Origin: CAUZFZ01 sp963579025
GTDB taxonomy: Bacteria > Planctomycetota > Planctomycetia > Planctomycetales > Planctomycetaceae
Reading direction: 5' to 3'
Assembly: GCA_963579025.1 (NCBI GenBank)
Contig: CAUZFZ010000002.1
Span: 62,001 to 126,000 of the forward strand
Length of the DNA stretch: 64,000 nt
The notes under the pieces are model-generated. The model was not told the origin of the DNA, did no database searches, and saw only the letters and a program-made list of their open reading frames with translations. A program made the position numbers and the translations under genes. Within the stretch, counting starts at the first letter, position 1. Each line of letters begins with the position of its first letter. Positions 1-10,440 of the stretch are shown in pieces.

Positions 1-2384
1 GACTCGTTCGGGTTCGGCAGGTTCATGATCTCCAGAAATGGATCAGCCTGTCCGCGGACGCGGTACGTGTAGATAGTTCTCCGGTTACGCTCGGCGGGCG
101 TTCGAGAAGGCTGATGAGCCGGAGCAATCGAAAACTGAATCATGCGCGGCTGCAGCGCAACTTCCAGATTGATCTCGGGCATGATTGGAACACCTCCCAT
201 TTCGCGGTTGAGTTCTCCGCTAACGAGCAGTGTGCTGTCTCGCAGTTCTTCAGCAGTGAGGCGACGTGACGGGAATGAGGCCAGCAGGTTGTTGTCAGGA
301 TCAACCGTTGCCTGCTTCTTCACATCGACCGGCCTGCCGGACCGGCGGTAGACGTCAGACGACATGATGATTCGATGCAGGCGTTTGATCTTCCAGCCGT
401 GCTCAATGAAATCAGCAGTGAGCCAGTCGAGCAGTTCAGGGTGAGTCGGTTTGCTGCCCTTCGCACCAAAACTGTTCGCCGTCTTCACGATTCCCTTGCC
501 AAAGTGTGACTGCCAGACGCGGTTGACGATGGAGCGTGCTGTCAGCGGGTTGTCGTCTCTGACGACCCACTCCGCGAACGCGAGACGTCGTCCGCTGAGT
601 TCGCTGGTGATCTCCCAGGGATTTCCGTTCGAGCGTTGCGCAGGCAATGCCGTTGCGCTGAGGACTCTCGGCGTGACAGGCTTCAGCGGAGCTTCGAGCG
701 AACCTCCACCAAGAATGAAATTCGCGGGGCGCCACTTTTCATTGATCTTCTTCGCGGGCCTCAGTTTACGACCGTTCTTGAAGTCATCCTGCCCGTTGTA
801 CACTGCCTGGACCATCGGTTCGTAGCGTTCGAGTCGGCGTTCCCAGATCCAGACATCCTGCTCGCGAACTTTCTTCATCCCCTTCTCTTCGTATGTCAGC
901 CCGACATGTCTAGGCGGCTTTTTGTCTTCCGGATCTTTCCTCCGGGCATTCTCGTTCTTGTATGGCAGATCATGTTCCTCGTACCACTTCTTCGCAGCTG
1001 CTTCCTGCTTGTTCTGAAGTTTCGCCTGCTCCGCTCTGGCATAAGCGACCAACTCTTCGACGAGCTTTCGCTTTTCGGCAAATCCCTTCCGATTCTCACC
1101 CGGTAGAAACTCCGCTTCCATTTCCGCCGGCTGAGTTGTCGCAAACGCAGCGTACATGCCGTAGTAATCACGGGTCGGCAGCGGGTCGAACTTATGGTCG
1201 TGACACTTGCAACAACGCATCGGCATCGACAGGAATGCCTGACCGACGTTGTGTACGAGATCATCGAGATAGATCTGACGGGCTTCTTTCTGGGGAATCA
1301 TCTGCGTCCCCCAGGGTCCCATCCGAAGCAGTCCGGTCGCGATCAGAGCCTCCGAGTCACCAGGTCGAAGCTCGTCGCCCGCAATCTGCTCGACAATGAA
1401 TTCATTGAACGGCTTGTCCTTATTGAACGACCGAATGACGTAGTCGCGGTACCGCCAGGCGTTCGAGCGTTCGTAGTCATTCGAGAAGCCAGCTGTGTCG
1501 GCATAACGAACGACATCGAGCCAATGCTGAGCCTGCCGTTCTCCGTAATGATCGCTGTCCAGCAAGTGGTCGATCAGATCTTTCCAGGCCTGCTGCGGGT
1601 TCTTCTCCCAGGCCTGACGAAACCGAAAGACTTCGTTCGGGCTGGGAGGCAGTCCCGTCAGGTCGTACGTGGCCCTGCGGATCAATGTCCTGAAGTCCGC
1701 CTGCCGGGCCGGCTTCAGCCCATCTGACTCCATCCGGCGAATCACGAAAGCGTCGATCGGAATCGTCGCTCCGGCTGGCACTTCCGGCTTCTTCACCGGC
1801 TGAAACGCCCAGATATCCTCACGCTGATATCGGCGATACGTCCAGTCATCCACGAGTCCGCCACTGGTATCGACAATCAACCCGTCCTCGTTTTCTCGGA
1901 CGGACCATTCCTTCTTCTGAATCAGCAGCCGAGCTTCGGCGCTTGGCCAGGGAGCACCTGCCGCGATCCACTTCCGAATGTACTCCGTCTCTTCTTTCGT
2001 CAGTCTGTCGTTCTCTTTGGGTGGCATTTCGGAGCCTTCCCAGAGTACGGCCATATAAAGCGGACTCTCTTGAGGCTTACCCGGTACCAGGGATGTTTCT
2101 TCCGACTCGCCTCCTTCGATCATCCCCTCGCGGGTGAGGATGTTGTAATCACCGCGAATATCCTCTGGATCCTGGCCATGACAGCCAAAGCATTTCACTT
2201 TCAGTAACGGCAGGACCTTCAACGTGAAGAGACGTCTCGCCGCCGGCTGATCGAAAACCGCCTGTGCCTGGCGCGCCCGGCAATCTGTGGCGGAACCCAT
2301 TACGGCTGTGACCACGAAAACGAATATCGAATATTGAACAAGGAACTCCGAAGGACGAAGTCTGGGCGCTGCTGGAAACTTCAT
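1..2384 (-). CDS. PSCyt1/DUF1549/DUF1553 secreted protein, 3' end outside window
   Basis: Read from an ATG at 2384 and still open at base 1, giving about 794 residues with the C-terminus missing. A hydrophobic stretch at about residues 14-31 is followed by one haem-type motif, CFGCH (Cys65, Cys68, His69), as in the planctomycete PSCyt1 domain. DUF1549 follows (LIRRATYDLTGLPPSP near residue 230; CCKCHDHKFDPLP near 390). The visible end, RGQADPFLEIMNLPNPNE, lies within DUF1553. These proteins are common in planctomycetes and often sit beside DUF1501 or sulfatase genes; their biochemical role is not established. No long frame is listed here only because it runs off the edge. The signal-peptide region overlaps an inverted repeat (2322-2417), so the start is less certain than the domains. 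Confidence 0.9.
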   Translation of the reverse strand, partial: MKFPAAPRLRPSEFLVQYSIFVFVVTAVMGSATDCRARQAQAVFDQPAARRLFTLKVLPLLKVKCFGCHGQDPEDIRGDYNILTREGMIEGGESEETSLVPGKPQESPLYMAVLWEGSEMPPKENDRLTKEETEYIRKWIAAGAPWPSAEARLLIQKKEWSVRENEDGLIVDTSGGLVDDWTYRRYQREDIWAFQPVKKPEVPAGATIPIDAFVIRRMESDGLKPARQADFRTLIRRATYDLTGLPPSPNEVFRFRQAWEKNPQQAWKDLIDHLLDSDHYGERQAQHWLDVVRYADTAGFSNDYERSNAWRYRDYVIRSFNKDKPFNEFIVEQIAGDELRPGDSEALIATGLLRMGPWGTQMIPQKEARQIYLDDLVHNVGQAFLSMPMRCCKCHDHKFDPLPTRDYYGMYAAFATTQPAEMEAEFLPGENRKGFAEKRKLVEELVAYARAEQAKLQNKQEAAAKKWYEEHDLPYKNENARRKDPEDKKPPRHVGLTYEEKGMKKVREQDVWIWERRLERYEPMVQAVYNGQDDFKNGRKLRPAKKINEKWRPANFILGGGSLEAPLKPVTPRVLSATALPAQRSNGNPWEITSELSGRRLAFAEWVVRDDNPLTARSIVNRVWQSHFGKGIVKTANSFGAKGSKPTHPELLDWLTADFIEHGWKIKRLHRIIMSSDVYRRSGRPVDVKKQATVDPDNNLLASFPSRRLTAEELRDSTLLVSGELNREMGGVPIMPEINLEVALQPRMIQFSIAPAHQPSRTPAERNRRTIYTYRVRGQADPFLEIMNLPNPNE

Positions 2385-2417
2385 ATTTCGACATTCCTTG
2401 TTCGATATTCGATGTTC
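2322..2417. repeat. Inverted repeat around the start of the first gene
   Basis: Arms at 2322-2345 and 2394-2417 are about 24 bp and match at 22 of 24 positions when one is inverted. The right arm begins ttccttgttcgatattcg. The start codon at 2384 lies between the arms, and the left arm encodes part of the putative signal peptide (residues about 14-21). Confidence 0.7.
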
Positions 2418-2445
2418 AAGACCGTTCACCATTCTGACGCTTCGA

Positions 2446-2711
2446 TCACGGCTTGCCATTGCCATATATCTCCATGATTTCATCCGCCGTCAGGGCTGCA
2501 GTGAGGATCGCGAATTCGTCGATGCGACCGTTGAGGTTGCGGATCGCAAAATGTGCGTCGTCCTCACGAGCTGATGGTCAGGAATCGATTCCGTGTGCAG
2601 GACCTCGGCGTCCAGGAAGTGCGTCACACGTTGCCCGGCGACATCACAAGTCGTCGCGAGATGCAACCACTTGCCGCTCAAGGATGGTATCCAGAAGGGC
2701 GGAGAACGCAC
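2446..2711 (-). pseudogene. LamG/concanavalin-like domain remnant with frameshift
   Basis: Minus-strand reading gives SGKWLHLATTCDVAG...FLDAEVLHTESIPDHQL, typical of the end of a LamG-like (concanavalin A fold) domain as found at the C-terminus of planctomycete FecR/anti-sigma-type proteins. Near base 2549 the frame must shift by one base to continue as IRNLNGRIDEFAILTAALTA and then reach IYGNGKP and a TGA at 2446-2448. No upstream part of the gene is present; the fragment abuts a palindromic element at 2742. It therefore looks like a recent relic of a deleted gene. A sequencing error could explain the frameshift but not the missing N-terminal part. Confidence 0.65.
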
Positions 2712-2741
2712 TTTGGATCGTCCTTGAATTAAGTGTCACAT

Positions 2742-2793
2742 TGTCGTCTTTCGCTCCGCGAAAGAACGCACTTTCGCGGAGCGAAAGGCGACA
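2742..2793. repeat. Short palindromic element (hairpin)
   Basis: Two 23-bp arms (2742-2764 and 2771-2793) around a 6-base loop. The core is ctttcgctccgcgaaag facing ctttcgcggagcgaaag; one arm position differs. It looks like a REP/MITE-type dispersed palindrome. It has no T-tract, so a terminator role is not indicated. Confidence 0.75.
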
Positions 2794-2955
2794 CTAAATG
2801 ATCGAACGATCCTTTGCGATGTTCCGGCCCTTTGTTGCCGCCTGCGTCTCGGCTTCCTGACTGATCGCTTCAGCCAACTCGACATCCAGCAGCAGTTTGT
2901 CGCGTTGCTGATCACGTACATGGGCGAGCACCTGGACTCTCGCGATGGCGAACTC
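2794..2955 (-). other. Unrecognised open stretch, possible gene remnant
   Basis: Between the two palindromes the minus strand stays open and reads like protein: FAIARVQVLAHVRDQQ, then LLLDVELAEAISQEAETQ, ending in a stop at 2794. It is rich in Glu, Ala and Arg, but it has no start of its own because the frame enters from the palindrome at 2956. I do not recognise the family. It may be a relic of a gene cut by the repeat, or chance. From 3052 to 3278 I see nothing further apart from the ribosome-binding site of the next gene. Confidence 0.2.
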
Positions 2956-3051
2956 CCCCACCGACCCCGCGTCGGTGGAAACATGACCGGCAGCTACCAC
3001 AACGGCGCCGTAGCTGCCGATCATGGATCCACCGACACAGGGTCGGTGGGG
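2956..3051. repeat. 96-bp near-perfect palindrome, copy 1
   Basis: Begins ccccaccgaccccgcgtcgg and ends as the inverse (gacacagggtcggtgggg). The inner parts gaccggcagctac and gtagctgccgatc also pair, so the whole unit can fold into one long hairpin. A second copy of the same length lies at 9039-9134 and differs at only a few positions. Similarity continues about 27 bp past the right end (tttggttgtcgac...caggcagcgtcg). It looks like a non-autonomous mobile palindrome (MITE-like). Confidence 0.85.
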
Positions 3052-3278
3052 TTTGGTTGTCGACAGCAGGCAGCGTCGGTTAAACGACTCGTGCCTGCCC
3101 CTGAGCGTGGCGAAAGGGGATGGGCATTTCTGTAGGATAGACGCCGCTCCGCTTTCTATCCGTGCCGAAATCGCGAACTGATCGTCAAGTTTCTGGAACG
3201 TCCTGTGCGTAGCAGTCGAGAACACTCAGTTGATGGATTCCCAGCGGCCTCTGAATAACTGACGGCGAGGACAGGTGA

Positions 3279-5714
3279 ATGTTGACCATTCAGTGCTTGA
3301 TTATTGCGGCATCAATGACGTCCAGTGCGTCGGTACTTGCAGCTGACGGGCATTCGGTCGACAACGTCACGAAGTCGTTTGTGAAGCAGCACTGCGTCTC
3401 TTGTCACGGTTCCGGTGCCGCGGAAGCCGGCTTGCGTTTGGACAGGCTTTCGGGCGATCTCGATCAGCCCGCGGTGCTGCGACGTTGGGTGCAGGTGCTC
3501 GACAAAGTCACGAGCGGCAAGATGCCGCCGCCCGATGCAGATCAGCCGGCAACGGATGCTCGCAGGGAGTTTTTCGACACGCTGAGCTTCAATCTGCATG
3601 CCGCAACGATCGCCCGGCAGCGGCGCGACGGTCGTGTTGAACTGCGTCGACTGAATCGAAATGAGTACGAGACAACATTGCGCGATCTGCTCGGCCGGCA
3701 GGTCTCTGTCAGCGATCTGCTTCCCGATGACAACGTGGCCGCGGGATTTGACAACGTCAGTTCGGTTCTGGATGTCTCGTCAATTCACCTGCTGCGGTAT
3801 CAGGAAGCAGCGGAAAAGGCGATTCGCTCTGCGATTCCGAATCACGAACCGGTGACCATGAAAGTGCGGTTGAGCGGGCGACAGGTCACGGAAAAGGTGA
3901 AGACGTACAAGTCGTATCTCGACAAGTCCGTGCGGCTCGACGGAGACTCGCTGGTGATGCACACGCGGATGTACGACAGCGTGCCGTGTGCAACCGAACG
4001 CGTGAGAGAGCCGGGCCGCTATCGAGTGCGAGCCTCGATTTCGGCGATTGGAACTGGCGGGCGTCCATTGCCCGTGATGGTGACGCATCATGGATACCTC
4101 ACTCGTGAAGACGTCGCTGCTCGTCGCGTGCACGACATTCCGGCCGGACAGCCGACGATCATCACTGAGGAATTCGATCTACAGACCCGTGAGATCGTCG
4201 TCTTCAACGGTTGGGATCTGCCGAGCGCCCGCGACCTGGCCAAGCTGCCCGACGTTTCGCCATTGGAAAAGTTTCAGGGGCCGGGCCTTGTTGTGGACTG
4301 GCTTGAGATTGAAGGCCCGATCGATCCGTTTCCACAGCCGGGATATCGGACGCTGTTCGATGACTTGCCGCTGAAACGAGCGGTGGCGTGGAACCAGAAC
4401 TCGCTGCAGGTCGTTTCTGGGAATCCACAAGAGGACGCGGCTCGGCTCATGCGTTCGCGCCTGCCGATGATCTTTCGTCGGCCTGTCGACGAAACGCTGA
4501 CCAGCTACTTCACGGGGATCGCACATGCTCAGCTCGACGCGGGCAAGTCGTTCCAGGAAGCGATGATCGTCGCGTACACGGCAGCATTCTGTTCTCCGCA
4601 TTTCCTCTACCTGTATGAACCACTGAGAGATGTTTCACCCGAGAATCGCACGAAGCTGGATGACTACGCCCTCGCGTCGCGGCTGTCGTACTTTCTGTGG
4701 TCATCAACACCTGATGCCGCGCTTCTTCAACTGGCGACCGAGAGGCAGTTGCACAAGCGCGACGTGCTGCATGCCCAGGTCGAACGACTGCTGAAGGACC
4801 CGCGGTCGCGGAAGTTCACGGAGAACTTCGCCGGACAGTGGCTCAATCTGCGAGACATCAACGCGACGACGCCTGACCCGCGGGTGTATGGAGAATTCGA
4901 CGACTTCCTGTTCTGGTCGATGCCTCTGGAAACGACTCACTTCTTCAACGACGTTCTGACTCACGACCGACCGCTCACGGAGTTCGTCGATTCCGATTGG
5001 AGTTACCTCAATCAACGATTGGCTCAACATTATGGAATTTCCGATGTCGACGGCGGGCAACTGCGGAGAGTGCCACTGCCGGCCGACTCGCATCGCGGTG
5101 GGATTCTGACTCAGGCGTCGATCATGAAGGTCACCGCCGACGGTTCGCGGACTTCACCCGTGCTCCGAGGCAAGTGGGTGCTGGAGAAACTTGTTGGACT
5201 GCCTCCCGATCCGCCTCCACCGAACACCCCGGCGATCGATCCGGACGTGCGCGGAACGACGACGATCCGGGAGCAGCTCGATAAGCATCGGAACAACGCC
5301 GCGTGTGCTGCCTGCCACAAACACATCGATCCGCCCGGCTTTGCACTGGAGTCATTCGATGCCATCGGCGGCTGGCGCGACTTCTATCGAGGTACAGGTA
5401 AAGTCCGCACCGAGTTATTCAACTACCCCGGCCGCTTCGTATCTCGCGGAGCAGACGTTGAATCGCATGGGAGCATGTCCGATGGGCGGACATTTCGTGA
5501 CATCGACGAGTACCGGGCAATCCTGCTGAAGGATAAAGACCAGCTGGCGCGAAACCTGGCTGTTAAACTGTTGGTCTACGCAACCGGAGCTGATATTCAG
5601 TTCGCCGATCGCGAAGTCGTCGAGCAGCTTGTGACAGATTCGCGAGCCAGCGATTACGGATTCCGGTCGCTGATTCATGCGATCACACAAAGCCGATTGT
5701 TTCTCTACAAGTAG
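3279..5714 (+). CDS. DUF1592-family (DUF1587/1595/1592/1588/1585) cytochrome-type secreted protein
   Basis: 811 residues with a signal peptide (about residues 1-21). A haem-type CVSCH motif (Cys39, Cys42, His43) is followed by a DUF1587-like segment (LRRLNRNEYETTLRDLLG), a long beta-rich middle, DUF1592 (ASRLSYFLWSSTPDAALL), DUF1588 (HRGGILTQASIMKVTADGS and a second CxxCH, CAACH, near residue 675) and a C-terminal DUF1585 part (VYATGADIQF). This is the standard domain order of the large planctomycete PSD1 family and the length is normal. The start is set by gagg/aggtg just upstream of the ATG. The DUF1552 gene follows 28 bp later in the same direction, as usual, so the two likely form an operon. 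Function is unproven; a periplasmic or surface redox role in polymer breakdown is inferred. Confidence 0.92.
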   Translation: MLTIQCLIIAASMTSSASVLAADGHSVDNVTKSFVKQHCVSCHGSGAAEAGLRLDRLSGDLDQPAVLRRWVQVLDKVTSGKMPPPDADQPATDARREFFDTLSFNLHAATIARQRRDGRVELRRLNRNEYETTLRDLLGRQVSVSDLLPDDNVAAGFDNVSSVLDVSSIHLLRYQEAAEKAIRSAIPNHEPVTMKVRLSGRQVTEKVKTYKSYLDKSVRLDGDSLVMHTRMYDSVPCATERVREPGRYRVRASISAIGTGGRPLPVMVTHHGYLTREDVAARRVHDIPAGQPTIITEEFDLQTREIVVFNGWDLPSARDLAKLPDVSPLEKFQGPGLVVDWLEIEGPIDPFPQPGYRTLFDDLPLKRAVAWNQNSLQVVSGNPQEDAARLMRSRLPMIFRRPVDETLTSYFTGIAHAQLDAGKSFQEAMIVAYTAAFCSPHFLYLYEPLRDVSPENRTKLDDYALASRLSYFLWSSTPDAALLQLATERQLHKRDVLHAQVERLLKDPRSRKFTENFAGQWLNLRDINATTPDPRVYGEFDDFLFWSMPLETTHFFNDVLTHDRPLTEFVDSDWSYLNQRLAQHYGISDVDGGQLRRVPLPADSHRGGILTQASIMKVTADGSRTSPVLRGKWVLEKLVGLPPDPPPPNTPAIDPDVRGTTTIREQLDKHRNNAACAACHKHIDPPGFALESFDAIGGWRDFYRGTGKVRTELFNYPGRFVSRGADVESHGSMSDGRTFRDIDEYRAILLKDKDQLARNLAVKLLVYATGADIQFADREVVEQLVTDSRASDYGFRSLIHAITQSRLFLYK

Positions 5715-5742
5715 CCGGCAAACGCCGACGAAAGACATCGCC

Positions 5743-7005
5743 ATGCCACGACAACGACTCTTACGTCGCACATTTCTGCGAGCGTCTGGTGTGTCCATCG
5801 CCTTACCGATGCTGGACGCGATGTCGCCGCGGACGTCCCGTGCATCAGATGACCCTGCCACAAGGTCGCCCAGGCGGATGGTGCTGATCGCACGACCGCT
5901 GGGCCTGCACGCGCCGTACTTCTTCCCGGAATCGCACGGCAAGAACTACGAGCCCAGTCGATACCTGAAACTGCTCGACCCGCTGCGCCAGGACTTCACG
6001 GTCTTTTCGGGCATGTCGCATCTTTACGGAGGTGGACATGGCACGCGTGCAGGCCTGATGACCGGTGCAGCGCCCGAGAACATGCGACCCGGAAACGTGC
6101 GGAATTCGATTTCACTCGATCAGGAAGTGGCAGTTCGCATTCAATCGCCAACCCGAATTGCCAGCCTGACACTCGGCTCATCAGGACTCTCCTGGAACCG
6201 CAAGGGAATGGTGATTCCGTCTGAGAACCGAGCCACCCGAGTCTTCAGGAAGTTGTTCATAGACGGCACGCCCGCGGAAATCGACAGCGAAGTTGAGCGA
6301 ATTGCCAATGGACGAAGCATTCTGGACGGCGTCCGCGATCAGGCGAAGAGTCTGTCTCGTAAACTCGGTACGCCCGACAGGGATCGTATCGATCTGCTGA
6401 TGACCTCGATCCGCGAAGCCGAACAGCAACTGCAGCAGGACGAGCAATGGGTCCGCAAGCCAAAGCCAGTCGCTGGCGTCAAACCATTTACCAGTGACCA
6501 TCCGGGACCAGACCAGGTCAAACGCGAACGACAGTGGTATGACCTCATGCATCTGGCCTTACAGACCGACAGCACGCGAGTGATTTCACTAAGCATTTAC
6601 TCGCACGGCCCGGTTGTCATCAACGGACAACAGATCGGGCACCACGAAGCCTCACACCACGGCAGGAAAGACAGCAACATCGCCCGCCTCGCGTCCATCG
6701 AAGAAGCTCAGATTGAGTCGTTCGGTGATTTTCTGAATAAGCTGAAAGTCACCAGCGAAGGCGGCGTCTCACTTCTCGATCGGACGCAAGTGCTGTACGC
6801 CGCGGATCTTGGTAATGCCTCGGCACACACGACGAACAACCTGCCGATCCTGCTGGCCGGTGGCGGACTCAAACACGCCGGCCACGTCGCCTATGACCGC
6901 GACAAAAACCTGCCAATGTCCAATCTGTTTGTCCGCATGTTGCAGCAGATGGACATCGAAAGCGATCAATTCGGCAGCAGCACGGGTTCGGTGAGTGAGA
7001 TCTGA
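5743..7005 (+). CDS. DUF1552-family secreted protein
   Basis: 420 residues from the ATG at 5743, which gives an N-terminus with a twin-arginine-like start (LLRRTFLRASG, residues about 5-15) and the usual DUF1552 opening (MVLIARPLGLHAPYFFPES). An upstream in-frame start at 5677 would overlap the previous gene and add 22 unconvincing residues. Later motifs include GTRAGLMTGAAPENM, ISLDQEVA and the conserved HHGRKD / LYAADLGNASAHT regions. The family nearly always follows a DUF1592-type gene, as here (28-bp gap). The reaction is unknown; the fold is related to alkaline-phosphatase/DUF1501-type exported proteins. Confidence 0.9.
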   Translation: MPRQRLLRRTFLRASGVSIALPMLDAMSPRTSRASDDPATRSPRRMVLIARPLGLHAPYFFPESHGKNYEPSRYLKLLDPLRQDFTVFSGMSHLYGGGHGTRAGLMTGAAPENMRPGNVRNSISLDQEVAVRIQSPTRIASLTLGSSGLSWNRKGMVIPSENRATRVFRKLFIDGTPAEIDSEVERIANGRSILDGVRDQAKSLSRKLGTPDRDRIDLLMTSIREAEQQLQQDEQWVRKPKPVAGVKPFTSDHPGPDQVKRERQWYDLMHLALQTDSTRVISLSIYSHGPVVINGQQIGHHEASHHGRKDSNIARLASIEEAQIESFGDFLNKLKVTSEGGVSLLDRTQVLYAADLGNASAHTTNNLPILLAGGGLKHAGHVAYDRDKNLPMSNLFVRMLQQMDIESDQFGSSTGSVSEI

Positions 7006-7044
7006 CCCAACGTTCCTCGACTCGTGCCTGGCTGCGCCGCAGAC

Positions 7045-7064
7045 CCATGCAGACCACTGCATGG
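7045..7064. terminator. Small hairpin between convergent genes
   Basis: Perfect 8-bp arms (ccatgcag / ctgcatgg) with a 4-base loop, between the end of the DUF1552 gene (7005, plus strand) and the end of the sulfatase gene (7254, minus strand). It lacks a T-run on either strand, so it is only a possible bidirectional transcription stop. The rest of 7006-7253 shows nothing recognisable. Confidence 0.35.
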
Positions 7065-7253
7065 CCATTGATAAGTGATCATGTCGTACGGGTCGTTGTC
7101 CGTCATGCTGGCTCCGGAGTTTGTGAGGTCGGTCCAGGGAGACAGACAGACGACGGCAGCCGGACGACATGGCGAACTGGTGCGGATGAGCGTGTTGACA
7201 ACGCTCAGGGCGAGGTTGTCGACTCGGCAAACACAGCTCGCATGATAGCCGTT

Positions 7254-8936
<1,683 letters not shown>

Positions 8937-9038
8937 AATGAATCTCTCTCTGTGATGTCGATTTCGGGAGTTGATTCTAAAGGGCAGCGTACTACTGGTC
9001 GTCGATTTGTTGTTCGCCTGCGCGCACTTGCGGACTCC

Positions 9039-9134
9039 CCCCACCGACCCTGCGTCGGTGGAAACATGACCGGCAGCTACCACAACGCCGCCGTAGCTGC
9101 CGATCATGGATCCACCGACACAGGGTCGGTGGGG
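9039..9134. repeat. 96-bp near-perfect palindrome, copy 2
   Basis: Same element as at 2956-3051: begins ccccaccgaccctgcgtcgg, ends gacacagggtcggtgggg, same length, only a few differences. It lies about 100 bp upstream of the sulfatase start. The remainder of 8937-9238 holds no gene that I can see. Confidence 0.85.
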
Positions 9135-9215
9135 TTTGGTAGTCGGCCGCAGGCAGCGTCGTTCTACCGGTCTTCCTTGCCCTGCCACAAGTAATCAAAC
9201 GACCGACAGTGCTCG

Positions 9216-9230
9216 ACTCGACGGTCGAGT
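9216..9230 (-). terminator. Possible hairpin after the aldo/keto reductase gene
   Basis: Perfect 7-bp arms (actcgac / gtcgagt) with one base between them, 9 bases past the stop of the reductase gene on the minus strand. No strong U-tract follows, so it is a weak candidate. Confidence 0.3.
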
Positions 9231-9238
9231 TGAACTCG

Positions 9239-10189
9239 TCACGCCTCAACGGTTGGCTCGTCGTTGTTCTCCGGTCGCCCTTCGATATAGAACCAGTTGT
9301 GAATCGGCTTGAGGATTTCGATGACCTCGCCGAGCAGCGTTTCGTCCATCGGTTCTTCGGCCCAATCGACCCACTGCGAGACGCGATCCGGATTTGCTGA
9401 ACCCGTCACGCAGGTTGTGAAGTCCGGGTTGGCCAGCGAGAACTGCAAAGCCAGTTGAGCGATATCAACTCCCGCGGCTGCGCAATGATCGGCGGCCTGC
9501 TTTGCGATCTCGCGGACCTTCGGCGTCGCCTTGTGCCACGCGGGCAGGGGAGCACTCGTCAGCAGTCGCGCGGAGAACGGAGCGGCGTTCATCAGCCCAA
9601 CGCCCTTCTCTTTGCAGATTGGCACCAGCTCGAGAGCCATGTCGTTTTGCAGCGTGTAATGGTTGTAAGTCAGCAGGACGTCGATCTCAGCATTGGCCAA
9701 CACATACTTGAACATCTTCATCGGGTAACCGCTGACTCCGATGAACCGCACCTTGCCCTTTTCGATCTGCTTCCGCAAAGCCGGAATCGTCTCCTCGACA
9801 ATCTGCGACATCTCGACGAACTCAAGGTCGTGACACAGCACCATGTCAAGATGATCAACCTTCATTCGCTCCAGCGAGATGTCGACACTTTCCTCGACGC
9901 GCCGGGCACTGAAATCAAAGTGCTGGCCCGCATATCGTCCAAGCTTGGTCCCGAGGTAGTAGCTGTCGCGAGGAATCTCGGGCAGCACGCGACCAAGCAG
10001 CATCTCACTCATCCCACGACCGTAGAACGGAGACGTATCGATGAAATTCATGCCGCGCTCGATCGCCACATGCACGCTGCGAAACGCCTCGTTCAGGTCA
10101 ACACTCCGAAACTCGGCACCCAGCGACGACGCTCCAAACGACAGCGTCGTCAGATCAATTCCAGTCTTACCAGGAGATCTCTTTTCCAC
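9239..10189 (-). CDS. Aldo/keto reductase, L-galactose/aldose 1-dehydrogenase-like
   Basis: 316 residues; the start is a GTG at 10189. The TIM-barrel NAD(P)-dependent reductase family is shown by FIDTSPFYGRG with catalytic Asp51 and Tyr56, LGTKLGRY with Lys82, and LCHDLEF with the His of the tetrad. The C-terminal IHNWFYIEGRPENND is characteristic of the L-galactose dehydrogenase / D-threo-aldose dehydrogenase branch. It is cytoplasmic (no signal peptide) and would oxidise or reduce a sugar. It lies between two sulfatase genes on the same strand, which suggests handling of sugars freed from sulfated polymers; that link is inference. The 251-bp stretch 10190-10440 upstream shows nothing recognisable. 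Confidence 0.88.
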   Translation of the reverse strand: MEKRSPGKTGIDLTTLSFGASSLGAEFRSVDLNEAFRSVHVAIERGMNFIDTSPFYGRGMSEMLLGRVLPEIPRDSYYLGTKLGRYAGQHFDFSARRVEESVDISLERMKVDHLDMVLCHDLEFVEMSQIVEETIPALRKQIEKGKVRFIGVSGYPMKMFKYVLANAEIDVLLTYNHYTLQNDMALELVPICKEKGVGLMNAAPFSARLLTSAPLPAWHKATPKVREIAKQAADHCAAAGVDIAQLALQFSLANPDFTTCVTGSANPDRVSQWVDWAEEPMDETLLGEVIEILKPIHNWFYIEGRPENNDEPTVEA

Positions 10190-10440
10190 GGTGATTCTCG
10201 CTTGTGCATGAGACGAGTTCTGGGTTTGTTGCCGACAGAAACCTGACGGGCACGAAATTCAAGAGACCGGATTCGGCCTGTCGACTCATTGATATCCGTA
10301 ATGCACGGGAATACTCACAAAGCGGAGGGCGGGTGTAACAGAATGGCCGAACTTTACTTTTGCATAGTAATTATCAATCTGACTGAATGAGCCAGCAGCA
10401 GTCATCAAAGTCGCTTCCCGCGCAACGCGAGAGCAGCGAG

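Noticed and set aside
8937..9188. 84-residue N-terminal extension of the sulfatase frame
   Set aside because: Encoded by the palindromic repeat at 9039-9134; the signal peptide starts at 8936.
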